From Priapulus caudatus (lineage: Eukaryota > Priapulida > Priapulimorpha > Priapulimorphida > Priapulidae): a stretch of 64,000 nt of DNA. Position 1 is the first letter of the stretch. Each line of letters begins with the position of its first letter. Below, in pieces: positions 23,501 through 38,500 of this stretch. The notes under the pieces were generated by a model. That model worked only from the letters and a program-made list of their open reading frames with translations. It had not been told where the DNA came from and did no database searches. The DNA lies in assembly GCF_000485595.1 (NCBI RefSeq), contig NW_014577073.1, forward strand, positions 285,640 to 349,639, read 5' to 3'. A program made the translations under genes and the position numbers.

Positions 23501-26500
23501 CCGGAGTCAAGGAGCTGGAGCGGCTGCTGCTGCTGGTGCTCGGCTGCGCCGTGCAGTGCGACAAGAAGGAGGACATGATCGACAACATCCAGAACCTCGA
23601 CCTGTCCATACAGCACGCGATGGTCTCTTTCATCCAGCAGGTGAGGCGGTGGAAGGGGGAAGGAAGAGAGGGAGAGGGAAAGAGATGGTCCCCTACAACC
23701 TGCAGGTTAGGCGATGTAAGGGGGAAGGAAGAGAGGGAGAGGGAAAGAGATGGTCTCCTACATCCAGCCGGTGAGGCGGTGTAAGGGGAAGGAAGAGAGG
23801 GAGAGGGAAAGAGATGGTCTCCTACATCCTGCAGGTGAGGCGATGTACGGGGGAAGGAAGAGAGGGAGAGGGAAAGAGATGGTCTCCTACATCCTGCAGG
23901 TGAGGCGGTGTAAGGGGAAGGAAGAGAGGGAGAGGGAAAGAGATGGTCTCCTACATCCAGCAGGTGAGGCGGTGTAAGGGGAAGGAAGAGAGGGAGAGGG
24001 AAAGAGATGGTCGTGGGAGTGGCGAGGTCTGTTCCTAGCTGCTGGGGCTAGTTACTGGGGAAATAGGGAGATGAAGTGTGCGTGCAGTACAGATGGTAAG
24101 TCACACAAGAGCGGGTGGTTAAAACGGGGGTGGTGAAGAGGAGGTGAGTGCGAGCAGAGAAGGAAACGAAATTCGGGGTTATAGGCCTGATAAGCCAAGT
24201 ATGTCAACATGTTAGAGATATAAGGATATATAGGAGGATATAGAATGATAGCAAAGAGAGGAATGGGTTGACTGAGATACAAAGTACAGGTAATGAGAGA
24301 TCTAGACGTGATGCGGCCATGATGCCGAGGCGCGCCGAGGATTGACACTTTGTGTCTTCCAATCACAGCCTATACGCCGCACCAGAGTTTTATATTTTAA
24401 ATATGGGGAGCCATTGGACCACCATATCGCTGATCTCAGGAACTAGGGCATTCTGCTAGGCTAAAACGGTTTCCTACGATAGAGTTTGGCACACATACGA
24501 AAATAACACGCTGTTTAGCGCACTGCGCTACGTCCTTCTGTTGCATTTTCGCATTTCCGTAATCAGAATAAGCCCCGCCTTCTTCGTTGATGGGCATGAA
24601 TGGGGCGTCAATGACGTGACCCATTACTGCGTGTAGGTGTTTGGCGAGACTGTTTGCTTTTCGTAAATAATAAAAGGCCCGGCCGATGCATTTCGCACCG
24701 AAGTGGAAAAATTAGGCATTTTTACCCGCTTTCGGAAGTGAACGAGTGCGTCAATCATTGAACATTGCAATTTTTCTTAAAATTAAATAATTCCGAAAAT
24801 CCCTAACCACGCTACTCGATTGTTTTAGCCAATGAACGTAGCTGTGTTTGACGTCTATGTGTGTGACGTCTTGCCCGCACGCTTTATGCTTGGCTTAGCG
24901 GGCCTCGAAATGGATATTGGAGGCACGCACCCTTGCAACACGCGTGTTTGTTTACATATAGCTTTGTGACATTAGGATGGGCGGTGTCGGGAGTTCCGCG
25001 ATGATAACCTCGTAAGTTCTCAGAACTTCTTAAGGTGCATTGAACATTTTACCAATTTAGTGGTGTCAGTTAGTCACGAATATGTCACAGTAAGTACTAA
25101 CCATATATGTTTGACATACGTTCACCTATTTTACACACAGGCGGCGGTTGATCATTGTGAAAAATTGTGTGAAGATTTATTTTTATTGAGACGTTCCATT
25201 AGTGCCTGTGTTTCATCAGTCTTGTACGTCAATGCACGTGCGTCAAGAGCCATAAACTCAACACAATTTCATCTCTGTTATTGTTTACGCCTGAATGCGT
25301 GATTGATCAGGGAGGGGGTGCATGTAAGAGGGAGACATTTTCTTTGGGGTTCCGAAAAACACAATTCCACTTAACAATTTCATGGGCCATTTCAATTGGA
25401 AGCTCTGCATAGTGGACCCCCAACAAGCCCTTTGACTGACTAGACAAGAAATGCAAAAGTCTGTATATTGCTCTTATTTAGCCGCCGATAGTTCTTATTT
25501 AGAACAAAGTCTTCATTGTTATCTTCTAAAACTACAGACCATCCGCTGACCGCTGTGGAGACGTGCGCCGGGCCTCGAATTTGGCGCACGTCTCCACTGC
25601 GGACAGCGCTTCATACTTGAACATCCCCGCGGTCGCGTGCGCATATCCCGCGGAACTGCGCGTCTCATCCGCGCGCAGCGCTCAGGATCAACAGCAAAGC
25701 TGTGCCACGCAATCTTGTATCATGTCTCTCTGGATATATGGAGAGTTAATATACGAAAAAGAGTAAGCATTTTCTCGCGGTATGCATAATTTACCACTGA
25801 CAGGCAATGCATGTTGCATTATATTGTCGTGACATTTAATTTATGCTTTGATTAGCTATCTAAATTGCCGTTCAGAATAGCAGTTTGAATTACGCCGATG
25901 CTTTGTCAATCAGGGAATTGGCACAGATACAATACCAGTCGCTGTTGGTAGTTATAAACGGTGTAAACATTGGCACGTAGTTGCATATATATGTACAGCC
26001 GGTTATCCGCCTCAGGCTGTCAGATCACACTGTTGACACTTCATTTCTCAATCACGTCACGATGCTCGCAAGCAAATAAAACCTGTGCCCACTTTCATAA
26101 ATCAAGGCAAAGTCGATTTCCTTCATGAACATGCACACAGTAATTTAACTGGTCGTTTTACAAAACGCCGTGCGTGGGAAATCGCCAGTAGGCATGGCAT
26201 TTGGATGTGAACGTCTTGAGAAATTAAGAAATGCGCGTGCACAGATGTTAAACTGTTGCAGTTGACATCGTGACGTCATGCACTTTAATCGCCCATTTGC
26301 CTAATTTGTCTATTAAAAGTTATTAAATGTCCAAACTTCCTTGTTCTGAAAGATGATTTCAGAACCAGTCTGCAATTATGGGTTTACTTTAGTTTTGGTG
26401 GGATGTATGGTTCATTACATTCACAGTGGAAATGAGAAATTCACAATATATTCCCAGAACATGTGTATGTGTACTTGTTTATTACATGACAGTAAAGTGC

Positions 26501-29500
26501 TATGTTCTGATGAGTTTTTTTTATGGTTGCAATTATACGGTGGCCGAGTTAAACGTTTGACTTCATAGATATATAGATACAAAACGATTATAAGCAATAT
26601 CTTTGACGGTTACTTTTCAATGTCGTCTATTATTGTTTTGGGATTCCACCCATGCGTATTAAAATAAAAAATTCGTAATTATTGTGGGGGAACAACGTTC
26701 GCTCGCAAACCATCATGTCATCATGTCCATCTCTTCTCACCGGCCGTGTCCACCCCTCACAGGTGACGGACAACACAGAGAACTTGCTCACGCAGGAGTG
26801 GCAGGAGCTGGGAGAGTTCCCACAGGACCAACAGGAGCTCATGTACAAGTCACTGTACGGCCTGTGTCGGCGACTAGTGCGAGAGCGGGACGACTTTCAG
26901 CAGGTAAACGCCCTCACCGGCTGTTCGCAGCATTAGCTGCAGGGACAGCAACCCTGCTGCTGCTACCACCGTCAGCTTTGCTGGCCTCATCGCTCACTGT
27001 GTTGTTGCTAACAGCTTTGCTAACAGCTGCATCGTCGCCCGTCCATGTGTCGTACGGAGCGTGTGATAGAATGCTGTCCTTCCCCTTCCAGCGCTTTACT
27101 GCATTCAGTTTTTGGCCGATAGTGGTATACCCTCCGTTTAGTGCTGATGACGTTTCAGCACCACTTGTGTCTGTGTGTGAGTTCGTGTCTGTGTGGCGTA
27201 CACGAACTCGGGACCACACACGGTTTATGCCACGTGTGTCTAATCTTGTTTTATCGCCCGCGTGTGTATTTGATACCCATCGAGTCAGCAGTTTCATTCA
27301 GTCACTTGGTAGTTGGGAGTTGGCCAAGGGAAATGGCTAGTGCGTGGGAAAAACTTTTCAATTTATGCAAAGTACCCGTGATTACCGTATATATTGGTCC
27401 TAGGTCGGTAAAGCTAGACAAGTATATACCTATTTTATTCGCGCCAAATTGCCGCCGCATCATCTTTTAGAACGTCTTACCCATAATACTTTTACTTTTA
27501 CCCATAATACATTACACATACAACAATAATTGACCAGAGCTGCGAGTCGAGTCATTCGAAGGCAAACGTAGGTCAATTGCAGCGAATAATTTTTGTGTCC
27601 GCAGCAAATTCTCGAGCTGACTCTGTGCGCGGAGAAGCTAATGACGCCCCCGATCCACCCCGGCAGCAAGGAGGACTCGCACCACCTCGCCGTCGAGCTC
27701 GCCGACAGCAAGGCGAAGCAGCGCCGACTGCGGCAGGAGCTGTAAGTTGTTACAGTCCGCTGAAAAAACTCACGGAAAAAACTGGGAAAAACTTAAATTT
27801 GCTGAAAAACTGCACGACCACCTTGCACGACCACGGCGGTGCCGTGCAGAACGTGGATGCGGCGGTAGGCTTTCGGCCGATTAGTTCGGTCCCGTACCGG
27901 GAAACTTGTTTGTTAGCAGAGCCGCCGTGGCAACATCGGGTGGGCGTGCGTGCGCTTGTGTGTCGGACATGCGCGGACACGTTACTAAACGTGCTTTGAC
28001 GGCTGTTTTCGCTAACCATCTTTCTGTCAAAACAGGTCCACTGTGAACAAAAGTCGTGCATTGTGTCTCGTTTATTTTGTTGTTCTTTTAGCAAAATGGC
28101 GAAAAGCCCCCGGGCTGAAAATTCTCTGTGACATCCAGGAATTTTTGCTCCTTTCCGAAAACGTTTTCTTGCCCTCCTACCTAATAAAGACCTACAGTGT
28201 GTGCTATCTATTGTATGCTGGTTGTTGTACTAGATACTACTAACACACATTACTCAATAGTATGGTTGTATGGGAGAATATCGGATACCGCTTTGGACAT
28301 ATCTCTTATTAGTACTGTAGTTTGATGATTTGTATAGAATTTACATATTTATAGATATTTATAGGAACTTTGCAATATTTGAAATGCTTTTTTTTATAGA
28401 GAGGAGAAAATTGAATTGTGCTCAGAATTACAGGAGGAACTGGATCTTTCAAAAGCACTCTCTACGAAATTAAAACAAGAGGTGAGTGTTCACCAAGTTT
28501 TATCAGGTCCATAGCAACAAATAACAGAGACATGCAATGTTTACATTTTGCTCATATATGTATGTTTGAGGTTAGGTTAGTTTAAGCAACAGCAGCATAT
28601 GTTGTGAGTGCAGGCTGGTTACATAGATAATACCACAAATTTGTGGAATTGTTTGTATTTATATCGAACATTAGTGAATGAAACATTGAGACAATACTAC
28701 AACAAGACGATGGTACAGACAATAACAGTACACAATTCAATTAAATTTTGTCTCCCACTTTTGCAATTTAAATAGTAGAGATTTCACTCTTCGGGCAGTA
28801 GCGTATTGATTTCTCTGTTTTATTGACATGTGTGCAGTGTGGTGAGTCAGTCTGCTTGCTAGTAGGTGCAATCAGTACAGGAAATTACTTCGTCATATTA
28901 GCGTGTAGGTAGAATTGAATGGCGCCTCCAGGGACGAGCCGGTTTTAAATTATACTGGGCTTGTTTGCTATCAATATTGATTTTTATGCTGAGGGATAAT
29001 AAAAAGGATCCCAGTGAATTGATTGGGTATGCCTAAAACGATCTTTTGTTGGTACTATATATTTTACGCAGTTATTAACATTTATATAATAATGTAATAA
29101 CGTTTGTATTTCTACATTTTGCCTACATAGTATTACAAACTTATCTATAATTATACATTTATGTGGGTTCATATGCAGAAGGTTTTTAATGTGTAGTCTT
29201 TGTGTGTGTTTTTTAAATAGAATTTGGAGTTAATCCAGGACGCGCGATCAGCACGAGCCTACAGAGATGAATTGGACGTTGTGCGGGAGAAGGTGGAATT
29301 TTCTGGCACTCTATTAGCTAAAGCTATTTGTGAAATAAAGCCCATACATTAACCATTGATATGGCTCATATGTTGGCATTATGTTTCTTTGTATTATCCT
29401 TACTAACTGTAGAAACTTGATTAATCGACACACTTTTAACGTAGGTACATATTATGCATTTGTATATCATAACTAATGTGGTCGCGAACTAATATCATCT

Positions 29501-32500
29501 CGCTCTTAACTGTCTGGAATTAATATGAATTGCGATTGTTCATTCCATTAGTGGAGAATGCGATTATGATTGCTATTAATACCTGCAGGCGAGCAAGGTA
29601 GAGAAGCTGGAAGCAGAGCTGCTCAGGTTCAAGGATAAACTCAATGAGATGGAATTCTTCAAAGCGAGATTCGAGGTATGCTTAAATTACAGGGCGTCGC
29701 CACACCGCTAATCACTCCGGCATGCTCGAACCTGATTGCACTTTTTTTATACGTTATCCTATATCAATAGAAAGGTGGCATGTTCACAAAGGTCACATGT
29801 TCCCTCGCATCTGGCGCCACCCAATCGCATTGAGTTGGTCTCGCATCATCGCGTGTTCTCACGTCGTCACGTGTTCTCGCGTACGTCACGTTGTCTCGCC
29901 TGCGTCACGTGTTCTCGCTTCGTTGCTACGTGTTTTCGCATCATCATGTGTTCTCACGTAGTGATGTGTTCTCGCGTCATCACGTGTTTTCGCATCATCA
30001 TGTGTTCTCGCGTCGTCACGTGTTCTCGCGTCATCATGTGTTCTTGCGTCGTCGCGTGTTCTCGCGTCGTCGCGTGTTCTCGCGTCGTCGCGTGTTCTCG
30101 CGTCGCCGTGTGTTCTCGCATAGTGACAACCGCTCTCCGTGTTTCCATCGCGTGCAGGAGGTGAGGGAGGACAACCACATTCTGCTGGAGACGAAGCACA
30201 TGCTGGAGGACCAGCTGAGCGCGAGCCACAAGCGCGTCGAGACGATCATCGACCTTGAGAACGACCTCATGAAGTGCAAGGCGCAGATCAGCGAACTCGA
30301 GGAGGTAGGTGGCGCCGCCGAGTGACTGCTGCGAGCGAGCAACGTTAGTGTGTACAGTTTGCCGAGTTGTGTGTAGTGATGATCGAAGTCAGGATGTCAC
30401 AAATGGTAATCTGCTGACCCAGTGCATTGACATCACTACTGACCTCTGTGCGCTAACTCCATCCACTGGCATAGTCACTGACCTCCACACATTGACATCA
30501 CCACTGACATCATCAATGACCCCTACGTACTGACATCACCACTGACCTCATCAATGACCCCTACGTACTGACATCACCACTGACCTCATCAATGACCCCT
30601 ATGTACCGACATCACCACTGACCTCATCAATGACCCTACGTACCGACATCACCACTGACCTCATCACTGACCCCCACGTACTGACCATCACTGGTGCTAA
30701 TGCTGCATGTATTATGGCTGCAGGAGCGTGAGGCGACAAGGATCGGCTGGAGCGGCTGACGCGCAGAACATACAGCTTCACTTCGACAAGACAAACTCGA
30801 TCAACGAGTCGGCGAACTCGGAAGCTGACTGGACGACGCTCGGCGCATCTCTGCAGGTACGTGAGAGGCCGTAAGCATGCGGTATCTCTGCTGGTACGTG
30901 AGAGTAGGAGCACGCCACATCTCTGGCAGGTATCTAAGGGGCGGTCACACGCCGGCATCTCTGTAAGTAAGAGGGAGGGCATGCACACCTCACTTCTCTG
31001 GAGGTGTGAGAGAGGTGTACATGCTACTCATTCCAGTAGGTCTGCGGAGCGTCTATGCAGCAGCTTTATCGTGGCCTCCTGCACGAAACTCTTCTTAGAT
31101 CGTTGCATGCATCTTTTGAACTTGACTTTGTGCGACTGCTAATAAGATGTCTAGAGCTTGTGAGTGTGTGCAGTGTAGATCTGAGAGTAGCAGATAGATT
31201 TAGCTGGTTTTACTCGATGATGTAATCTAGTAGTTGTTTTGGTTAGCTGCAGTATTCATTCTTAACTTGGTGTTGTTATCGTTAGCGTAATGTTTGCATT
31301 TTTTCTCTCGGCTTGTTTGTTCGTAGCTGAGTGTCAAGGAATGCCTTCATATGAAGGTAAAATCTAATATAGATGAGGCCTGGGATAGAGATGTAGTTAA
31401 GAGTATTGGTTGGCTTACACATCAGAGGCAGCATGATTTAGCTATCTGTCGGAGATTTCAAGCATGCTGTAAATCTGTTTTTCCGTGTGCAGCGGGTCGC
31501 GCGTCCACGCAACCGTTAACGTGCCACGCGATTTAATCACACGCCTTTTCCTGCATGTTGTTTCCTGTAGCGAATGCTAGTTTCTGCGCGGAGATGGAAT
31601 TCTTCCTGGACCGTGAAACAATTCAGTAATTTCCTCGCTTCAATTTGCTGCTCGTTGGAAAGTCGCGCGTGCGACCGACCACCCACACCTCGCATGTCAC
31701 AACCGTCTTTACTCGAATGCAATTCTTGTCTATTTCGTTCTTTTATAAACACTCCTTATTTGTGTCGTCAATTATTCGTTCGCATTTCTCGTTCGGTGAT
31801 TCTTTGGTTTCTCGTGTTTTTTTGAATGTCATTCTCTTTTAATCGTTTATACTGTTAGGTAGCTCGCAGCCACAACTTTAACGAGCTGAGGCGCGGTTGC
31901 CAGCAACAAAATTAGTCTTAATGTTAGCCTTAAATTTTCAATTTTACAAATTCTTCTCGTAGACCATTGACAGAAACATGGCCGAAGTACGAATTTCTCA
32001 CTTCAACTAGTGGATAGCGGTGCAGTCTACAAGAAAAAGTGATGTTAAGACTAATTTTGTTTTTGATTAATTTCGTTGACCCCGGTACTTGCGGAGTGTG
32101 GGTCTCATCTCACACACTCTCTCAGCAAGTTTGCCAGCCGACGGCATCCACCGCTGCGTGTCGTAATCGCTTTTGTTACTCCGCCAGCGAACTCCCTCTC
32201 GGAGGCAGCTCGGAGTCGGCGAGGGCGCCATCTTGCGGCTGCAGCTGGAAAACAAGAGGCTGCAGCAGGCACTGAGGACGCCCAGACAGGCGCCGCCGTC
32301 GAGACGAAGCCCCGCGCGCTCGAGCTGTGGACAGCGAGAACAAACGGCTCAGCGAGAAGCTTGAGAAGCTGCAGGTGCGCGGCGGCAGTCTATGTCTCAT
32401 AGTACAGTCTATCGCTCTGGACGGTGGCGCTATGCGTCCACGCGCAGGCGTGCGGTGCTCTGGAATATTCCGCTACTTCTCTTGGCTTATCCAAGAATTA

Positions 32501-35500
32501 GCTGTCGCAATGGAGGCAATGTATAGTGGCAGTGTGTGTTCAGGTAAGTCCTGTAGAAGTTTTGAGAAGTGACTATAAAAACTTTGTTTTGCGGTGTTTG
32601 TAATAATGTATGTGAATAGAGGGAGTGTAGCAGATGTAGCAGATGTGCTTCCGAGAGACACTTCACTGATCATGTTATCGTCAGATCCACGCGGGAATTC
32701 TTTAACAGATTGCCAGTTTTGGCAGCGTCGCATTGGGGAATGCAACTGCAATCATATCAATATCAAAATCAATCATATATGCTCCAAGTTTCGAGGGCAC
32801 TTGCTTCGGTCCATGATGAACGCAAGGGGAAACAGTCTCCTAATAAACACAGACAGCAAACATATACTCCTCGGTAAATTATTGAAAGCGGCGCGTCGAA
32901 TCTCGACGCACGCCCACGGCAAACTAAGCGGCTACCATTCTAAAACTGAAGGCTACCTTCCTAACACTAAAGGCTACCGTTCTAAAACTAAGCAGCTACA
33001 ATTCTAAAACTGAAGGCTACCTTCCTAACACTAAAGGCTACCGTTCTAAAACTAAGCGGCTACTGTTCTAAAACTAAAGGCTACCTTCCTAACACTAAAG
33101 ACTACTGTTCTAAAACTAAGCGGCTACCGTTCTAAAACTAAAGGCTACCGTTCTAAAACCAAGCGGCTACCGTTCTAAAACCAAGCGGCTAAGAACTACC
33201 GTTCTTTGATTGACTTTCTTTTTCTGACTTTTTGCTTGACTTTCTCTTTTCTCTTCGTTTCTCGCAGGAGACGGTGAGCGAGGGCACGCGGGCGCAGCTG
33301 GCGCTGGAGCAGCAGACGCAGGAGGTCGGCAAGCAGCACGACGAGGCGACGCGAGCGCTCGCGACGGCGCGTGAGAGCATGCAGCGGCAGCGCGAGGAGC
33401 ACGAGCGCGAGTGCGCGCGCCTCACGCACACCGTCGACGCGCTGCGCACGCGCAACAAGCAGAACGCCGACACGCGGCTCGCCGACGTCGAGCGCGAGAA
33501 CAAGAGGCTGCACGAGGGCGCCGCGGAGCTGTCGGCGCGCGCGTCCCACGCCGAGTACGAGTGCGAGCTGCTGGAGCGTCGCTGCGGCGACGCGGCCGAC
33601 GCGCTCGCCCGCGGCCGCGGCGTTCGAGTTTGAGGCCGCGAGTGGCGAGCGCTGGGGAAGGAGGGCGCCGCCGGTCGGGAGGCCGCCGAGAAGTGCGAGC
33701 GGGAGCCGGGCCGCCACCCGAGGTGATCAACCGCAAGCCTGCGCGAAGGTGGTGGGCGAACCGCTTGCGCGCGGGGGTGGACGCGCACCGACGCCCTGGC
33801 AGCGGGCGAGGCGGCGCAGCGGCGACAGCGGGGGCCGCGAGCCGCGAGCGAGCGGTGGTCGGGTCGCGCGGCTGAGGCGCGGCGGTGCGGCCCGCGGATG
33901 GCGGCCGGCCTGCGCGCGGGCGGGCAGAGGACGCGCGGGCAACTCGCCGCCGGCCGACAGCGAGCGTCTGCGCGCGGAGTCTGACGCTCGCTGCGAGCCG
34001 GCAGAGGCGCGAGCGCGCGCCGAGACCGCGGCTCGTCGACGCCGGACGCTGCTGCTGTGCGTCTCCAGAGGGCGGCTGGACGCGCGTCGCGGCCGGCGAG
34101 GACGCGCGCACCGAGGCCGGGGAGCTGCGACGAGAAACAAGCAGCTGCTGAAGCTGAGTCGAGTCGCTGAAGGCCGCAGACGCCGGCGGCTGGAGGAGGT
34201 GCGCGCGACAACCAGCGCTGCGAGGAGGAGAGCGCGCGGCTGGACAGCGCGAGAGCAAGTCCGCACGAGAAGGAGATGCGCGCGCCTGCGACCACGGCTC
34301 GAGCGAAGGGACAGCGACGATCGCGATCTGCCAACGTGCAGATTCGTCGAGATGCAGCGCGAGATGAAGCGGCTCGGACGCGAGCTGCAGAGCGCAGCAA
34401 CGGACGCGGTGACGCCGCGCGACGGCGAGCTCAGAGAAGAGAACGGAGACAACGCTGCAGCAGCTCGCTTCGACAAAGAAGACGCGATGGGCTGCACTGC
34501 GAGAGCGTAGGTGGCGGCTGGCGACCGTGTAAGCGCGATCGTAGGTGGCGCTGGCGGCCCGCGAAGCTCTCGATACGATCGCAGGCATCTTATCGACCTG
34601 CGTATAGGGTTAGGTTTCGTTAGTGGGTGGTGGGGGGTCTACTTCCATGTTTATTATAGGTTCTTTCATTTGTGCCAGATACCAAGCGTCTTTATCAGTA
34701 TTTGTAGCAATTTTTGTGTGCTAAAAAGTGTTACTTAGTATATTATGGAATGCCATCGAGTATTCACTTAACCATTGCGTAAAAATATTGGAAAAAGCTG
34801 TTGAATACTGTTAGTTGTTATAATAAATTAGGCTATGTGATTGCTACGTTTACTATGATACCTACAGCAAAAACTGATAGATTTCAACCTGCAAAATATT
34901 TGACGTTTAGTACACAACTTGCAGTACTTGCTAACTGTACGTTGTCTTACATTTGATCTGTCTGGTTTTGGTGCAATGAAAGCGTGTGAAGTCACACGTG
35001 AACTCACCGGCTTAGCTCTCTCTGCAAGGATCTTGGTAAATGAGAAGAATAAAGGCACAGCAGGTGCAGTAAGCGAGTTGGAGCAGCTAACGACGAGGCT
35101 AGCCAAGATCGGACCGATCGGCCAGAAACTAGTCGCCTCCGAACAGCACGCAGATGAAAAGTAAGTGCAGAGCTGTTGACATACACTACGAGACAATTTT
35201 CATTTAGTGCGATATTATACTGTCGTTTCATTCCATTTTTAAAAAATTATTACGCGAGCAAAATCTGTTACTGTGCGGTCTACTCATGCAACCCTGTTTC
35301 ACTTGGCCAACATTTGTTCATTATAACATTGATGTTTAATGTTAATTTTTTTCGTAGATCGTTATAACAGATGTTCTACAACGCACAACAGAGCATGAAA
35401 AATGCAGCCAAATGCGCAAAAGACCGACGCTTTTATAAAACAAATTCAGCTGTAATGAGTAGTTAATATCGTATCATAAAATGTTAAAGTCCGTTATTCA

Positions 35501-38500
35501 TGTCCATGAAACGTAAAATACGATAAGCGTGTTCTGTTAGCCGGTACAAGCTTGGAATCGACTGAATGGAAGGCACCATGAAAAAGAGCTTAGAAGCTTA
35601 AAGGCGAGCGAGAAGTGCGCCGCATTTGGAAGAGTCGGCTGGAGGAGTCAATCATTGCAGGAACCAGTAACTGAGCAGAGGAGGTTCAGGGAATCAGGTT
35701 GCAAAATATGAAGGCCATGCATGCAGAAATTGAGGAGGCAGAAGAAAGCTGATAACTCTACGGGCCGGTAAGGCACTTGCATCTAATCAATACTGTATTG
35801 TGGTGATGGCAATATCTGTATGCTTGACTTGGCACATGGGGTGCCATTTTCACTCAACTGTCATTCCATCCCCACCATTTTGAATGTGGCCTAGTTACTA
35901 TTACCTCTCTCTCTCTCTCTCTCTCTCTTCTCCTGGTCACTCCTGTCTGCACTAACATGCATGTTCGTCTGCACTCTTCTTTTGCACGTGGAGCGAGTTC
36001 TGTGCTGGTTTCAGGTATGCGAGAGCGAGGACAGCAACAAAGACATCAGCCAGCCTAACGGGAGAGATTCCTGGCAGCTCTAAGGATCACCTCATGCCTG
36101 TCGCAGAGAACCGCTGAGTTGCCATTTTCTGGTCATCGTGTTAGATCATTTCCCCTGACATCTGATGAGTATCTATGTACTCATGTATTTATCATTATTC
36201 CATCTATCCATCCATTCCATCCATCCATTTAACTCATATCATTCCATTACCCCATTCATTCATACCATCCATCTCATTCTAATCCGATATATTATATATT
36301 ATATTAAGTAATATAATATTTGAATCATGACTTATAAAATAATATTTGTACGGTTTATGTTGGTGTGAGTAATGAGGTGCCATACCACAGCAGTGAAACG
36401 CCAGCAGACTCTTTCATTTTTAATCTTTTTTGCCTTTTCTTTTCCGAAAAAAAGTAGCAAGGTGATGCCATGATATAGTAATATCCTTCACTGTGTAGCC
36501 ATCTTTCGGCTATTGCTTTCTCGGATACATCTGTTTACGTGCGGCACGGCATTGGCAGAATGCCACTTTACTGAGGAGAAGAAGAACCTGTGCCTTTAGA
36601 ACTGACGAGCGTGTGAAGAGCAGTGCGAAACTATCAACGATCAAGACTAACAACCTGCCAGAGACTAGAACTCGCAGTCTACAGTCTAATTCTGCTAAGC
36701 GGCTTTTTAAAACCAGGTAGACATCTACATTGAGAAAGTTACCGCGATAGAGCCTCAACTGGCTTGCTCTCTTTGTCTTGTTATCCATGTTGTCTACCAG
36801 CTGGAAAGAATTCTCTGAATATTATAGTACTGCTGAATGTTCAAGGGAATGAGAGCAGACACTCTCTTATTAGTTCGCGACCTCGAAGTTATCAAACAGG
36901 AGACCTTCGTTAGCTTCCTCTCTCGTCATTTACTTATTTTAATCTATTTATCATGCATTCTTTACATTTAATTTTCTTTTTCTTTACATCATTTCCTTAT
37001 ATAGAATTTTTGACATTTTCCTATAGTGACTATTATGCAGGTTTAAGTGCACTAGCGTTAGTTGAAGACCTAGCCTGCCCTTCCCCCCACGCAGGCAGCA
37101 CACTCTTCTAATTATTCCCCACCTATAATTATAAACGGGAGACCTTGGTTAGCTTCCCTACCATGTCTCATGTTACTCATCTTCTCATCCTGTTCCCTAC
37201 AATCTCCAAACAAGACAGAAGGCTCGTGTTAGTTTTTCCGTCTGCAATTTACACATACATCCTCAGCCACTGCCTGGTGCAGGTCGCATTCCTAACATTG
37301 TTCCACCCCGAACTACGAGTAATACTCGTTCGATCAATCAAAAATGCCACGTGTCGGCGCGAAACAACGAGTATATCTCGTGGTAACATTGTCAGTACTC
37401 TTACGGCGCTAAAATATTGATTATCGCCGTGTAATTAATCAAATATTACTCAATAGATGGCGACTGCCTGCCAAATATAAAAATTAAGTAGGCCCCAGTT
37501 CTATACTAACCGTAGTCCTTAGGAATTTTATTATTTGGACTTATGTTAGCCTTAAATTCATACCCAAGATAAGCATGTAGAAGACCGCGAGTAAATCACC
37601 ACATATTGAGCGCACCGGTTAGAACAAGCCGCGCATGTAAAAATTCCAGCAATAGATACTGTAAATTCCTTTTTTTCGTGGGTACCAATTTCTCATGAAT
37701 ATTCGTGGGCTATCAATCGCCACGAACATTACGTTCGCCAACGAAAATATGATGTAGCAGATGTCAAGTGCCGGTTCTACGATTTCAATCCACGAATTTT
37801 AAGAAATCACGAACATGTTTTTGTTATCGAAACTCACGAAAATGTGAGATCCACGAAAATAAGCTGGACTTTACAGTACATTATAACAAGGCAGCATGAA
37901 GACGCGTTACCAAGCCTCCATCGAACGTGTGCCTTCCGGCAGGTGCGAGAGCACAGACACTGCACTCCACCATCGCCGCGCTCGACCACAGCCAAGTGCC
38001 GACTCCGCTCTGTGGCGGCGGGCCCCGTCGGCCAAGCGCGACGAGGAGCAAGGAAGCGGCAGCTGGCGCGACGCGCCAAGAGAGCACCGAGGCCGGTGGC
38101 GCGCGCGTCCCTGCCTCGCCGACCACGAGACACTGCAGCGGCTGCACGAGCCAGCTGAGCGGCGAGTACGCGGCTCTGCAGGGGCTGTACGCGACCAGCA
38201 AGGCTGCCGCCACAAGCAAGAGTCTGAAGTCCGACCACCGCGAGCTGAACGATTCTTCACGATGAGGCTGGTCAGGGTGAGCATCGGGCCCCTTAACGTG
38301 ATTACGCTGCGGGGGAGCCCGTGCGTTTGATAGCGGCCTTACTGTTTTCCTAGAAGCGATTTTGCTATTAGTTCTGCAGATCGGTCGGCTGCCACTTCAT
38401 GTGAACGAGCACCGCTATTGATACGATAACTAAAGCCTTGCCTTCTCGAGCGTTGAATTCATCGAAACCAACAAACACAACAGTAACCTGCGATTAACAC

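Noticed and set aside
29736-30325. Open frames with SRRHVFSRRHVFS repeats before exon 8
   Set aside because: Produced by the CGTGTTCTCGCG minisatellite. Only the part after the acceptor at 30,158 is coding.
33189-34588. Minus-strand open frames of 256-403 aa over exon 11, and similar frames of up to 469 aa at 49,655-51,108
   Set aside because: They are shadows of a GC-rich coiled-coil exon on the plus strand. The peptides are arginine/serine/alanine-rich low complexity, differ between the two copies, and lack any family motif.
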